A stretch of DNA of 64,000 nt, from assembly GCF_014203015.1 (NCBI RefSeq), contig NZ_JACHIB010000012.1, positions 1 through 64,000 on the forward strand. The letters are read 5' to 3'. This document shows positions 8,697 to 18,878 of this stretch, one piece after another (within the stretch, counting starts at the first letter, position 1; every line of letters begins with the position of its first letter). The translations under genes were made by a program, and so were the position numbers. The notes under the pieces were generated by a model. It saw only the letters and a list, made by a program, of their open reading frames with translations, was not told the DNA's origin and made no database searches. Source of the DNA: Castellaniella defragrans. GTDB lineage: Bacteria; Pseudomonadota; Gammaproteobacteria; Burkholderiales; Burkholderiaceae_B.

Positions 8697-9739
8697 TCAT
8701 TCGTCGCGCCAGCAGGCGCTCCAGCGGCCGTCGCCCAGCGGCCGCGGGGTCATGTCGTGGCTCGCGCAGCGCGCTTCGGCCAGCGGACAGCGGGTGCGGA
8801 ACACGCAGCCCGAGGGGGGGTTGGCGGGGCTGGGCAGATCGCCTTCCAGCAGCGGGATCTCGCGCCGCAGGGCCGGGTCCGGCGTGGGCGAAGCCGCCAG
8901 CAGCGCACGGGTGTAGGGGTGGCGGGGCCGGTCGTACAGCGCCCGCGTGGGGGCGATCTCGACCACCCGGCCCAGGTACAGCACCACCACCCGGTCGCAC
9001 AAGTATTCCACCACATCCAGATCGTGGGAAATGAACAGCAGGGTCAGGCCCAGCCGGTCGCGCAGGTCCGACAGCAGGTTGATGACCTGCGCCTGGATCG
9101 ACACGTCCAGCGCCGAGAGCGGCTCGTCGGCGACGATGAACTCCGGCTCGACCGCCAGGGCGCGGGCGATGCCGATGCGCTGGCGCTGGCCGCCGGAGAA
9201 CTCGTGCGGATAGCGTTCGGCGTGGTCCTCGTCCAGGCCGACCTGGCGCAGCAGCGCGTGGATGCGCGGCAGCCGCGCGGCCCCCTGGTGCAGGCCGTGG
9301 GTGTCCAGGGCCTCGCCGATGATCTGGCGGATGCGCAGGCGCGGGTTCAGGCTGGCATAGGGGTCCTGGAAGATCATCTGGATGCGGGCGCGCAGCGGCC
9401 GGTACCGGCGCAGGCTGATGGCGGCCAGGTCCACCGGCGCGTCGCCGCCGCGATACAGCACGCGGCCTGCGCTGGGCTCGGTCAGGCGCGTCAGCATGCG
9501 GCCGATGGTGGTCTTGCCCGAACCGGATTCGCCCACCAGGCCGACGGTCTCGCCGCGCGCGATGGTGAAACCCACGTCCACCACGGCGCGCACCGGCGCG
9601 GACGGCGGGCCGAACTGCTTGCACAGTCCGGCGATCTCGACCAGCGGACCGGGGGCGGCGGAAGAAGCGGCGGATGCGACCGGCATGGCGGACGCAGCGG
9701 AGGCGTCAGGGGCTGCGGATGCGACCGAGGCGGCGCGGC

Positions 9740-9743
<4 letters not shown>
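8697..9743 (-). CDS. Peptide ABC transporter ATP-binding protein (OppF/DppF type)
   Basis: This 348-residue cytoplasmic ATPase powers the peptide importer encoded upstream. It shows Walker [10 protein letters not shown] near residue 74, the signature [14 protein letters not shown] near 168, Walker [14 protein letters not shown], and the His-loop FISHDL. The C-terminal oligopeptide/dipeptide-type extension is present, with its cysteine cluster ([14 protein letters not shown]), as in OppF/DppF proteins that carry an Fe-S-like cysteine motif. The N-terminus is a 30-residue Ala/Ser-rich stretch from near-repeats. The ATG overlaps the TGA of the partner ATPase gene (ATGA). Confidence 0.93.
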
Positions 9744-10812
<1,069 letters not shown>

Positions 10813-10816
<4 letters not shown>

Positions 10817-11724
10817 GTGTTCTTCCTCAGCTTGGGGTCCAGGGAATCGCGGATGCCGTCGCCCACGATCTGCAGCGACAGCGAGGTGAGGACGATGGCC
10901 AGGCCGGGATAGACGATGGTCCAGAACGCCTTGTCCATGTAGCTCAGGCTGCCGGCGATCATGGTGCCCCAGGTGGGGATCGCCGGCGGCACCCCCACGC
11001 CCAGGAACGACAGGCCGGCCTCGGCGAGGATGGCGTAGGCGAAGATGAAGGTGAGCTGCACCAGCACCGGCGACACCAGCCCGGGCAGCACGTGCATCCA
11101 CAGGATGCGCCAGGTGGGCGTGCCCAGGGCGCGGGCGGCGTCCACGTACAGCAGGTCGCGCAGCACCAGGGTGGATGCGCGCGCCACCCGGGCCACGCGC
11201 GGAGTGTAGACGATGACCAGGGCCAGCACCACGTTCCACAGCGAGGGCCCCAGGATGGCGACCAGGGCGATGCCCAGCAGGATGTCCGGGAAGGCCATCA
11301 TGGCGTCGACCACGCGCATGACCGGCCCGTCGAGCCAGCGGAAATAGCCGGCCAGCATGCCCAGCAGGGTGCCGAGCACGACCGCGCCGATGGCCGTGGC
11401 AAAGCCGATCATCAGCGAATAGCGCCCGCCGTAGGCCACGCGCAGCATGACGTCGCGCCCCAGGTGATCGGTGCCGCCCCAGAATTCCCAGGACGGCGCG
11501 CGCAGGCGCCGGGCGATGGCGATGGCGTTCGGGTCCACCACCGAGACCCAGGAGACGGCCAGCGCCAGCGCCACGACGGCGAGCAGCGCCAGCGCCGCCA
11601 GGGCCACCACGCGGCGGGCGAACAGGCGGCGCGCGAAGACCCGCCAGGGATGGGCGGCGCGCGCCGTCGATCCGGCCCACGCCGCGCGGGCGCCGGCGCC
11701 GCCGGCCGCGGGCCGGGCGCTCAC
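10813..11724 (-). CDS. Peptide ABC transporter permease (OppC/DppC type), GTG start
   Basis: This 303-residue inner-membrane permease has an N-terminal transmembrane segment (about 30-55), a periplasmic loop with the family signature GTDHLGRDVMLRVAYGGRYS, and five more membrane segments. The EAA-type cytoplasmic loop is YVDAARALGTPTWRILWMHVLP. No ATG is near the domain start. A GTG at 11722-11724 overlaps the TGA of the upstream permease gene as GTGA, matching the four-base overlaps elsewhere in this operon, so it is taken as the start. The frame open further upstream is only a shadow of the OppB-like gene. Confidence 0.9.
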
Positions 11725-12677
11725 CGCGCCTCCCGGATGCGCGGGTCGATCACGGTGTAGAGGAAATCGATCATGAAATTGATGAGCACGTAGATGAAGG
11801 CGACCACCAGCAGCGTGCCCTGGATGACCGGATAGTCGCGCCGCAGCACGGCGCGCACCACCAGCCCGCCCACCCCGGGCAGGTTGAACACGGTCTCGGT
11901 GACCACGGTGCCGCCGATCATCAGGGCCATGGTCAGGCCGATGACCGTGACGATGGGGATCAGGGCGTTCCTGAGCACGTGGCGCACGATCACGGCCGGC
12001 TCGGACAGGCCCTTGGCCCGCGCCGTGCGCACGTAGTCCTCGCCCAGCGTGTCGAGCATCGACGCGCGGGTGAAGCGGATGATGAGGGCGGAATTCAGGA
12101 TGCCCAGCACCGCCGAGGGCAGGATCATGTGGCGCAGCTTTTCCAGCAGGCCCGCGTCGGGCGGCCCGTAGCCCGAGGCGGGCAGCCAGCCCAGCTGCAC
12201 GGCGAAGATGCGGATCAGGATCAGCCCCATCCAGAAGCTGGGCACGCTGGCCGCGCACATGGCCACGGCGCTGAGCGCCTGGTCGGTGCGCGAGCCGCGC
12301 CAGACCGCCGCCAGCACCCCGCAGGGCACGCCGATCAGGGTGGCGATCAGCACCGACAGCGTCGCCAGCATCAGGGTGGGCTCGGCGCGGCTCCAGAGCA
12401 CCTCGGCCACCGGCTGCTGCATGAAGATCGACATGCCCAGGTTGCCCTGCACGACCTGCCCCATCCAGAGGAAGAACTGCGTCGCCAGGGGGCGGTCCAG
12501 GCCGTACTGCGCGCGGACCTGGGCGATGTCGGCGGCGGTGGCCTGGTCGCCCAGCAGCACGGCGATCGGATCGCCGGAGGCCAGGTGCACCAGCGAGAAC
12601 ACCATCACCGCCACGATCAGCAGCACCACGCAGCCTCCCAGCAGCCGGGAGGCGAGGACCTTCAGAGCCGCGCGCAT
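11721..12677 (-). CDS. Peptide ABC transporter permease (OppB/DppB type)
   Basis: This 318-residue inner-membrane permease has six predicted membrane helices. It begins with the hydrophobic VLLIVAVMVFSLVHLASGDP typical of OppB/DppB and carries the EAA-type loop YVRTARAKGLSEPAVIVRHVLRNAL. The ATG follows the stop of the substrate-binding-protein gene by ten bases. With the OppC-like subunit it forms the translocation pore. Confidence 0.93.
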   Translation of the reverse strand: MRAALKVLASRLLGGCVVLLIVAVMVFSLVHLASGDPIAVLLGDQATAADIAQVRAQYGLDRPLATQFFLWMGQVVQGNLGMSIFMQQPVAEVLWSRAEPTLMLATLSVLIATLIGVPCGVLAAVWRGSRTDQALSAVAMCAASVPSFWMGLILIRIFAVQLGWLPASGYGPPDAGLLEKLRHMILPSAVLGILNSALIIRFTRASMLDTLGEDYVRTARAKGLSEPAVIVRHVLRNALIPIVTVIGLTMALMIGGTVVTETVFNLPGVGGLVVRAVLRRDYPVIQGTLLVVAFIYVLINFMIDFLYTVIDPRIREAR

Positions 12678-12687
12678 CGTGTCCCCG

Positions 12688-14271
12688 TCAGGCCAGCTTC
12701 ACGTTCCAGAAGGCGGGCCAGGCGCTGGGCGTGTAGCCCTGCAGCCGGGCGGAGCGCGCCGACAGGCTGTTGAACTTGCCCAGCTCGATGAAGGGCACCT
12801 GCTCGTAGATCAGCGCCTGCACCGCGCCCCACAGCGGCCCGCGCCTGGCCAGATCGACTTCCTGGTTGAAGGCGTCGAGCGCGGCCTTCTTTTCCGGGCT
12901 TTCCCACCAGCCCGGCGCGTTCGCGCCCAGTTGCGGCGGCGACAGCATGGGCTCCGGGAACAGGCCGGAGTGCGTGATGTAGATGTCCCAGAGCGCGGGA
13001 TCGTTGCGGCGCTGCAGCAGCGTGGCCCAGTCCACCACCTGCAGGTCGGTCTCCAGCCCGGCGCGCTTGAACTGCTCCGCCAGCACCAGCGCCAGGTTGT
13101 AGTGGAATTCGTACTGGCGGCTGGCCAGGATGCGGATCGGCTTGCCCGCGTAGCCGGCCTTCTTCGCCAGATCGGCGGCGAGCTTGGGGTCGTTGACGTT
13201 GTAATGCTGCGCGCCGGCCAGCGAATAGTACGGCGTGCCCTGCGGGAAGAAATTGGCGCCGATGCTGAAGAACTTGGGGTCGCCGAAGGCGGCGGCCATC
13301 AGTTCCTCGGCGCCGATGGCGGCCTGGGCGGCCTGGCGCAGCGCGGCCGTGGCCAGCGTGCCCTTGGTGTTGAACACCAGATAGGGAAAGCCGAAGTTCT
13401 TGCCGATCAGGGGCACGACCTGGTCGCCGCCCTTTTCCAGCCGGCCGGCGGCGTCCACGGGCAGCAGGTCGGCGTAGGCGAACTGGCCCGAGAGCACGCC
13501 CTCGACCCGCGTGTTGGCGTCCGGCACGGGGATGAAGCGCAGTTCGCGGATGTGGGCGATGCGGCGGCCGCCGTAGCCGTCGGGCGCCTCGGTGCGCGCG
13601 GCGTACCGGTCGAATTTTTCCAGCAGGGTGTACTGGTCCGGGCGGCGTTCCTTCAGGCGGTACGGGCCGGTGCCGACGAATTCCGTCATCTGCGCGGCGA
13701 TGGTGCGCTCGGGCATGATGGCGGCCATGCTGGTGGGCAGCGCGAGCTGGGCCGGCAGCGGCGCGTAGGGCGCCTTCATCCGCAGCGTCAGGACGGTGTC
13801 GGACGCGGCCTCGACGGCCTCGACCTCGGCCGCCACGGACTTGCCGCGCGGCGACACCGCCATCCAGCGCTTCAGCGAGGCCACCACGTCGCTCATCTTC
13901 ATCGGCTGGCCGTCGTGGAACGCCACCCCCTGGCGGACCGGGATATCGACCCGGCGGCCGCCGTCCTGCATCGTAGGCATGCCCGCCGCCAGCATCGGCA
14001 CGATGCGCCAGTGCGAATCGAAGGTGTACAGGGGTTCGTAGACGTGCTGCATGAGGGTGCCCACCAGGTCGGCGGTGGTGAGCATGGGATCGAGCGTCTG
14101 CGGCTCGCCGATCATGGCCAGGGCGACCGACTGGCCGGCCGCGGCGAAGGCCCGGCCGCCCATCAGGCCCAGGGCCGGCAGGCCGAGGGCGCCAGCCAGC
14201 AGCACCTGGCGCCGCCGGGGGTCGGAAGGCTGGCCGGAACAGGTCCGGGCCGGAAAAGTACGTGATTGCAT
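12688..14271 (-). CDS. Periplasmic peptide-binding protein of the ABC importer (family 5)
   Basis: This 527-residue family-5 extracellular solute-binding protein carries an N-terminal signal of the Arg-rich, possibly twin-arginine type (PRRRQVLLAGALGLP) with cleavage near AFAAAGQ, about residue 45. Family 5 binds oligopeptides, dipeptides, nickel or opines. Here the adjacent D-aminoacylase and D-amino-acid deaminase point to D-residue-containing peptides or N-acyl-D-amino acids, such as murein fragments. The segment WRIVPMLAAGMPTMQDGG followed by VAFHDGQPMKMSDVVASLKRW is typical of the family. A GGGGAG ribosome site precedes the ATG. It is the first gene of the operon, directly behind the palindromic promoter region shared with ridA. 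Confidence 0.9.
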   Translation of the reverse strand: MQSRTFPARTCSGQPSDPRRRQVLLAGALGLPALGLMGGRAFAAAGQSVALAMIGEPQTLDPMLTTADLVGTLMQHVYEPLYTFDSHWRIVPMLAAGMPTMQDGGRRVDIPVRQGVAFHDGQPMKMSDVVASLKRWMAVSPRGKSVAAEVEAVEAASDTVLTLRMKAPYAPLPAQLALPTSMAAIMPERTIAAQMTEFVGTGPYRLKERRPDQYTLLEKFDRYAARTEAPDGYGGRRIAHIRELRFIPVPDANTRVEGVLSGQFAYADLLPVDAAGRLEKGGDQVVPLIGKNFGFPYLVFNTKGTLATAALRQAAQAAIGAEELMAAAFGDPKFFSIGANFFPQGTPYYSLAGAQHYNVNDPKLAADLAKKAGYAGKPIRILASRQYEFHYNLALVLAEQFKRAGLETDLQVVDWATLLQRRNDPALWDIYITHSGLFPEPMLSPPQLGANAPGWWESPEKKAALDAFNQEVDLARRGPLWGAVQALIYEQVPFIELGKFNSLSARSARLQGYTPSAWPAFWNVKLA

Positions 14272-14284
14272 GTGTCTCCCCGTT

Positions 14285-14299
14285 AGTAATAAAATTACA
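14285..14299. promoter_or_regulatory. Candidate RpiR operator 1
   Basis: AGTAATAAAATTACA contains the perfect palindrome GTAAT-AAA-ATTAC (14286-14298), close to the TGTAAT-ATTACA pattern bound by RpiR-family regulators such as HexR. It lies just upstream of the peptide-binding protein start on the minus strand. Binding is inferred from the RpiR gene in the same operon. Confidence 0.6.
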
Positions 14300-14357
14300 T
14301 TTACATGCTATTTTCAGCCTGAATCCCTGTCAACGAATCTATGTTCAGGGTTTTCCC

Positions 14358-14372
14358 TGTAAATTTATTACA
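14358..14372. promoter_or_regulatory. Candidate RpiR operator 2
   Basis: TGTAAATTTATTACA is a palindrome with arms TGTAA/TTACA, a near-mirror of operator 1, and sits directly upstream of the ridA ribosome site (AGGAG). The pair, about 70 bases apart in an AT-rich 112-base divergent region, suggests joint control of ridA and the importer operon. A third inverted repeat, CCTGAA (14318) with TTCAGG (14344), lies between them. Confidence 0.6.
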
Positions 14373-14383
14373 TAGGAGACACC

Positions 14384-14782
14384 ATGCCTTCCGTGCAACT
14401 GCTCGGCGGTCAGCCCCAGGCTTCCGACCGCCAGGTCCGCCCCTTCTCCCCCGCCGTGCGCGCCGGGGATTTCGTCTTCGTCTCGGGCCAGGTGCCGGTC
14501 GACGAGCGCGGCGAACTGGTGGCGGGCGGCATCGAGGCCCAGACCCGCCAGGTCTTCGAGAATCTGCGCCGCGCCCTGACCCTGGCCGGCTGCACGCTGG
14601 ACGACGTGTGCAAGGTCGGCGTCTGGCTGGACGACGCGCGCGACTTCGGCGCCTTCAACCGCGTCTACATGGAATGCTTCGGCGCGCACCGGCCGGCCCG
14701 CTCCACCGTCGAGTCGCGCCTGATGATCGACGCCCGGGTCGAGATGGACGTGACGGCATACCGGCCGCTGGCGGCTGCCTGA
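14384..14782 (+). CDS. ridA: RidA family enamine/imine deaminase
   Basis: This 132-residue RidA/YjgF/UK114 protein should form a trimer that hydrolyses reactive enamine/imine intermediates such as 2-aminoacrylate, released by PLP dehydratases, to keto acids and ammonia. The conserved arginine is in RPARSTVE (Arg106). Other family features are FVFVSGQVPVD and the VGVWLDD strand. The ATG has an AGGAG site eight bases upstream. It is transcribed divergently from the importer/deaminase operon through a shared palindromic promoter region. That fits a role in clearing intermediates of the D-serine-dehydratase-like enzyme. It may belong to one of the Rid2-7 subgroups rather than archetypal RidA. Confidence 0.88.
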   Translation: MPSVQLLGGQPQASDRQVRPFSPAVRAGDFVFVSGQVPVDERGELVAGGIEAQTRQVFENLRRALTLAGCTLDDVCKVGVWLDDARDFGAFNRVYMECFGAHRPARSTVESRLMIDARVEMDVTAYRPLAAA

Positions 14783-14788
14783 GCCCGG

Positions 14789-14821
14789 CCCGGCCCGCCG
14801 TCCTCCTCCCGGCGGGCCGGG
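14789..14821 (+). terminator. Hairpin downstream of ridA
   Basis: An 11-bp perfect stem (14789-14799 with 14811-14821; arm CCCGGCCCGCC) lies six bases after the ridA stop. There is no T-run, so it may stabilise the 3' end or act with Rho. Confidence 0.5.
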
Positions 14822-14954
14822 CGATCCGGGGAAAATCCGCGTTCCGCGGCACCGGAAACCCCCCTCGTTTTTAGGGTGATTACGGAGTGGAGCGCGCGGC
14901 GACCCTTGCTACCATGCAGGTTCGCACCCCATCGCAACTGAAGAGGAATCCACC

Positions 14955-15914
14955 ATGCCCATCAACAAATGGCTGGCCGCGTGCGCCGTGGCGGTCACCG
15001 CCGCCATCGCCGCCGCTCCCGCTCAGGCAGGCACCCAGTTCATCAACATCCTGACCGGCGGCCAGAGCGGCGTCTACTATCCCCTGGGCGTGGCCCTGTC
15101 CCAGATCTACAACAAGCACATCCCCGACGCCAAATCCACCGCCCAGGTCTCCAAGGCCTCGGCCGAAAACATGAACCTGCTGCAGGCCGGCCGCGGCGAA
15201 CTCGCGTTCGCGCTGGCCGACACCGTGTCCGACGCCTACACCGGCAACGCCGAGGCCGGCTTCAAGGCGCCGCTGAAGAACCTGCGCGGCATGACGGCCA
15301 CCTACAACAACTACATCCAGATCGTCGCCAACGGCGATTCCGGCATCAAGACCCTGGCCGACCTCAAAGGCAAGCGCATCTCCGTGGGCGCCGCCCGCTC
15401 CGGCACGGAACTCAACGCCCGCGCCGTCCTCAAGGCCGCCGGCCTGAGCTACGGCGACTTCTCCAAGGTCGAATACCTGCCCTTCGGCGAATCGGTCGAG
15501 CTGATGAAGAACCGCCAGCTGGACGTGACCCTGCAGTCGGCCGGCCTGGGCGTGTCCTCCATCCGCGACCTGGCGACCTCGGTGAAGATCGTGGTCGTGC
15601 CCATCCCGGCCGACGTCATCGCCAAGATCGGCAACGCGGCCTACCAGCCGGCCACCATCCCGGCCGGCACCTATGAGGGCCAGACCGAAGACACGCCCAC
15701 GGCGGCGGTGCCGAACTTCCTGGTGACCGCCTCGACGGTGCCCGACGACCTGGTCTACCAGATGACGAAGGTGTTCTACGAGCAGCTCGACACCCTGAAA
15801 TCCGCCCACAACGCCGCCAAGACCATCCAGCGCGACAACGCCCTGAAAGGCATGCCGGTGCCGCTGCACCCGGGCGCAGAGCGCTACTACAAGGAAGTCG
15901 GCCTGATCAAATGA
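14955..15914 (+). CDS. TRAP transporter substrate-binding protein, TAXI family
   Basis: This 319-residue periplasmic receptor has a clear Sec signal (residues 1-26, ending APAQAG). The TAXI-family opening is FINILTGGQSGVYYPLGVAL, with a later LKGKRISVGAARSGTELNAR segment. TAXI receptors deliver substrates, often carboxylates or glutamate-like compounds, to the fused TRAP permease. The permease here is the next gene. An AAGAGGAA ribosome site precedes the ATG. Its actual ligand cannot be told from the sequence. Confidence 0.92.
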   Translation: MPINKWLAACAVAVTAAIAAAPAQAGTQFINILTGGQSGVYYPLGVALSQIYNKHIPDAKSTAQVSKASAENMNLLQAGRGELAFALADTVSDAYTGNAEAGFKAPLKNLRGMTATYNNYIQIVANGDSGIKTLADLKGKRISVGAARSGTELNARAVLKAAGLSYGDFSKVEYLPFGESVELMKNRQLDVTLQSAGLGVSSIRDLATSVKIVVVPIPADVIAKIGNAAYQPATIPAGTYEGQTEDTPTAAVPNFLVTASTVPDDLVYQMTKVFYEQLDTLKSAHNAAKTIQRDNALKGMPVPLHPGAERYYKEVGLIK

Positions 15915-16033
15915 TCTGCGCACGGGCGCCGCGCCGCCGCCGGGCCCGCCCGCGGGCGCGATGCGCCCTTCCCTTCCCCGGGGCGGTTCCGACCTGCGTC
16001 TGAACCGCCTTTTCAGTCTCCGGATCCCCGCTC

Positions 16034-18052
16034 ATGAGCTCTCCCCACGACATCGCCGCGCAGCCCCTGCCGCGCGCCATCTTCTGGATCGCCGTCGTCT
16101 TTTCCTGCTTCCAGATCTGGACCGCCGCCTACAGCCCCCTGTCCAGCCAGGTGGTCCGGGCGGTCCACGTCGGCTTCGTGCTGCTGATGATCTTTTCCCT
16201 GTATTCCGGCGGCGGCCGCGCCCGCGGGGCGCTGGGCTGGGGCCTGGGCATCCTGGGCTTCGCCCTCAGCCTGTACCACTGGGTCTTCGAGTCCGACCTG
16301 ACGGCGCGCGCCGGCCAGATGACCGACGCCGACATGGTGGTGGGCATCCTCACCATCCTGCTGGTCTTCGAGGCCACCCGCCGCATGATGGGCTGGGCCC
16401 TGCCCATCATCTGCGGCCTGTTCCTGGCCTACGGCCTGTTCGGCCAGTACATGCCCGGCCCCTTCGTGCACCGGGGCTACGGCTTCGACCAGATCGTCAG
16501 CACCCTGGGCTTCGGCGTCGAAGGCATCTACGGCACGCCCACCTACGTGTCCTCCACCTACATCTATCTGTTCATCCTGTTCGGCGCGTTCCTGGAACAG
16601 GCGGGCATGATCCAGCTGTTCAGCGACTTCTCCATGGGCATGGTCGGCCACACGCGCGGCGGGCCGGCCAAGGTCTCCGTGGTCAGTTCCGGCCTGATGG
16701 GCACCATCAATGGCTCGGGCGTGGCCAACGTCGTCACCACCGGCCAGTTCACCATCCCGCTGATGAAGCGCTTCGGCTATTCCCCCGCCTTCGCCGGCGG
16801 GGTCGAAGCCACCTCCAGCATGGGCGGGCAGATCATGCCGCCGGTGATGGGGGCGGTGGCTTTCATCATGGCCGAGACGCTCAACATCCCCTACGTGGAA
16901 GTGGTCAAGGCCGCCCTCATCCCGGCCATCCTGTACTTCACCACCGCCTTCATCTCCGTCCACCTGGAGGCCGGCCGGCGCGGCCTGCACGGCCTGGCCA
17001 AGGAAGACTGCCCCGACCCCTGGAAGGCCGTGCGCGCGCGCTGGTATCTGCTGCTGCCCCTGATCGGCCTGGTGGCGCTGCTGTTCTCCGGCTACACGCC
17101 GCTGTTCTCCGGCACCATCGGCCTGGGCCTGACGGTGATCCTGATCTTCGGCGCCGCCGTCATCCAGGGGGCCTCGCAACCCGTCCTGCGCTACGTCTTC
17201 TGGCTGCTGCTGGGCATCGCCTGCGCGGGCTTCATCCAGTTCGGCGTCACGGACTTCTTCGTCATCATCGCCATTCTGGGCCTGGCGCTGCTGGCGCGCA
17301 GGCACGGGCGCGACACGCTGCGGCTGGCGCTCGATTCCCTGGCCGAGGGCGCGCGCAACGCCCTGTCGGTCGCGGCGGCCTGCGCGCTGGTGGGCGTCAT
17401 CATCGGCATCATCAACCTCACCGGCGTGGCCGCCGAATTCGGCGGCCAGGTGATCGCCATCGGCGAGGACAGCCTGTTCCTGGCGCTGTTCCTCACCATG
17501 ATCACCTGCCTGGTGCTGGGCATGGGCATCCCGACGATCCCGAACTACATCATCACCAGTTCGCTGGCCGCGCCCATCCTGCTGAAGCTGGGCGTGCCGC
17601 TGATCATCTCGCACATGTTCGTGTTCTATTTCGGCATCATGGCCGACCTGACCCCGCCGGTGGCGCTGGCGGCCTTCGCCGCCGCGCCCATCGCGCGGGA
17701 AAACGGCCTGAAGATCAGCATCCAGGCGCTGCGCGTGGCCGTGGCGGGCTTCGTGGTCCCCTACATGGCGGTCTATTCGCCGGCCCTGATGCTGCAGGGC
17801 GGCGGCACGCTGGACGTGGCCTACATCGTCTTCAAGGCGCTGGTCGCCATCACGCTGTGGGCGGCCGGCATCACCGGCTTCCTGCTCACGCCGATCAGCT
17901 GGTTCGAGCGGCTCTACGCCATCGCGGCGGCCATCCTGCTGGTGGCGGCCATCCCGCTCACCGACGACATCGGCTTCGCGGCCACGGCGCTGTTCCTGGC
18001 CTGGCACGTGGCGCGCACCCGCCGCGCCCGCGCGGCGCAGACGGCAGCCTGA
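16034..18052 (+). CDS. TRAP transporter permease, 4TM/12TM fused subunits
   Basis: This 672-residue inner-membrane protein fuses the small (DctQ-like) and large (DctM-like) TRAP subunits, as is usual for TAXI systems. Roughly 17 hydrophobic segments are visible. The large-subunit hallmarks are GLMGTINGSGVANVVTTGQF, the repeat GVEATSSMGGQIMPPVMGAVAF, and in the second half GMGIPTIPNYII with LTPPVALAAFAAA. Transport is driven by an ion gradient rather than ATP. It follows the receptor gene after 119 bases containing GC-rich inverted repeats, and its stop overlaps the start of the DUF1850 gene. Confidence 0.92.
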   Translation: MSSPHDIAAQPLPRAIFWIAVVFSCFQIWTAAYSPLSSQVVRAVHVGFVLLMIFSLYSGGGRARGALGWGLGILGFALSLYHWVFESDLTARAGQMTDADMVVGILTILLVFEATRRMMGWALPIICGLFLAYGLFGQYMPGPFVHRGYGFDQIVSTLGFGVEGIYGTPTYVSSTYIYLFILFGAFLEQAGMIQLFSDFSMGMVGHTRGGPAKVSVVSSGLMGTINGSGVANVVTTGQFTIPLMKRFGYSPAFAGGVEATSSMGGQIMPPVMGAVAFIMAETLNIPYVEVVKAALIPAILYFTTAFISVHLEAGRRGLHGLAKEDCPDPWKAVRARWYLLLPLIGLVALLFSGYTPLFSGTIGLGLTVILIFGAAVIQGASQPVLRYVFWLLLGIACAGFIQFGVTDFFVIIAILGLALLARRHGRDTLRLALDSLAEGARNALSVAAACALVGVIIGIINLTGVAAEFGGQVIAIGEDSLFLALFLTMITCLVLGMGIPTIPNYIITSSLAAPILLKLGVPLIISHMFVFYFGIMADLTPPVALAAFAAAPIARENGLKISIQALRVAVAGFVVPYMAVYSPALMLQGGGTLDVAYIVFKALVAITLWAAGITGFLLTPISWFERLYAIAAAILLVAAIPLTDDIGFAATALFLAWHVARTRRARAAQTAA

Positions 18053-18585
18053 TGCTGGGCGCCCTGGGGGTCTGCCTGAGCCTGGCGGCGGCGCCCGGGG
18101 TGCCGCCGCGCTTCGTGCCGGTGCGCGCCTTCACGCTGGCCTGGACCCACTCGATCGAGAAGATCCGCTGGGAAGAGGACTACACGGTCCGGTCCGGTCC
18201 GGACGGCCGCCCGGTCCTGGTCCCCGGCCAGGCGCGCATCCTGGGCTCCGGCGCGGGCATGGAGCCGCCGCCCGACGCCACGCTGCGCCCCGACGGCTGG
18301 TACGTCTACCAGCCCCGTACCGGCCCGCTGGACGAACTGCGCCTGTCGCGCTCGCCCTACACCGCCGACTACGACTGGTGCGCCGGTGGGCGCTGCGAGC
18401 CCATGCGAGGCATCATGCCGACCGACGGCGACGTCACGCTGCTGCGGCCCTGCCGGGCGCCCCGGGAAGCCGCCGGACCCGCAGCCGCACGCGGCGCGGG
18501 GACGGGTCCGGCAGCTTCCCTGGCCACGCACCGGCGCCGCAGCCGGCCTCAGTCGCCGGCCGGGGCGCCGGCTTCGGGCACGTAG
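18052..18585 (+). CDS. DUF1850 domain protein linked to the TRAP transporter
   Basis: This 177-residue protein contains the DUF1850 signature: FTLAWTHSIEKIRWEEDY near residue 27 and later ILGSGAGMEPPPDA and LDELRLSRSPYTADYDW. DUF1850 genes commonly accompany TAXI-TRAP permeases, but their function is unknown. The N-terminus is hydrophobic and may be a short signal or anchor. Its ATG shares a base with the permease stop (TGATG). The last about 40 residues are Ala/Arg-rich and beyond the usual domain. They overlap the 3' end of the convergent DUF2149 gene by 37 bases, so the C-terminus is the least certain part. Confidence 0.75.
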   Translation: MLGALGVCLSLAAAPGVPPRFVPVRAFTLAWTHSIEKIRWEEDYTVRSGPDGRPVLVPGQARILGSGAGMEPPPDATLRPDGWYVYQPRTGPLDELRLSRSPYTADYDWCAGGRCEPMRGIMPTDGDVTLLRPCRAPREAAGPAAARGAGTGPAASLATHRRRSRPQSPAGAPASGT

Positions 18586-18878
18586 ACGACGCTGCCGTCC
18601 TTCATGCGGTAGGCCACGCCGGCCTTGGTGCCCTCGCCCTGGCCCGCCTGGCCGGTGGACTTGAAGCGCTCGATGCGCTCGCCCTGCTTGACGATCATCT
18701 CCATGGTCGGCTTGCCGGCATCCGTGACCACCGTCACGTCCTGCCGCGTCATGGCCTGCATGACCGGATTGCTGGCCATGCCGATCAGCAGCGCCGCGAT
18801 CACCACCAGGAAGATGTCGATCAGGTTGACGACCGAGAGGATGGGGTCGTCGGCCTCGGTTTCCGCCAGGAACTTCAT
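18549..18878 (-). CDS. DUF2149 membrane protein, partner of ExbB-like/CobN-like pair
   Basis: This 109-residue protein has one transmembrane helix near the N-terminus (SVVNLIDIFLVVIAALLIGM, about 16-35) preceded by a short acidic cytoplasmic stretch. A periplasmic domain follows, ending in a YRMKDGSVVYVP strand. The layout is that of an ExbD/TolR-like energiser and matches DUF2149. Its ATG overlaps the stop of the ExbB-like gene (ATGA). DUF2149 proteins co-occur with CobN-like proteins and MotA/TolQ/ExbB-type proteins, as in hmu-type haem loci. Here it probably forms the second half of a proton-driven complex. Confidence 0.75.
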   Translation of the reverse strand: MKFLAETEADDPILSVVNLIDIFLVVIAALLIGMASNPVMQAMTRQDVTVVTDAGKPTMEMIVKQGERIERFKSTGQAGQGEGTKAGVAYRMKDGSVVYVPEAGAPAGD

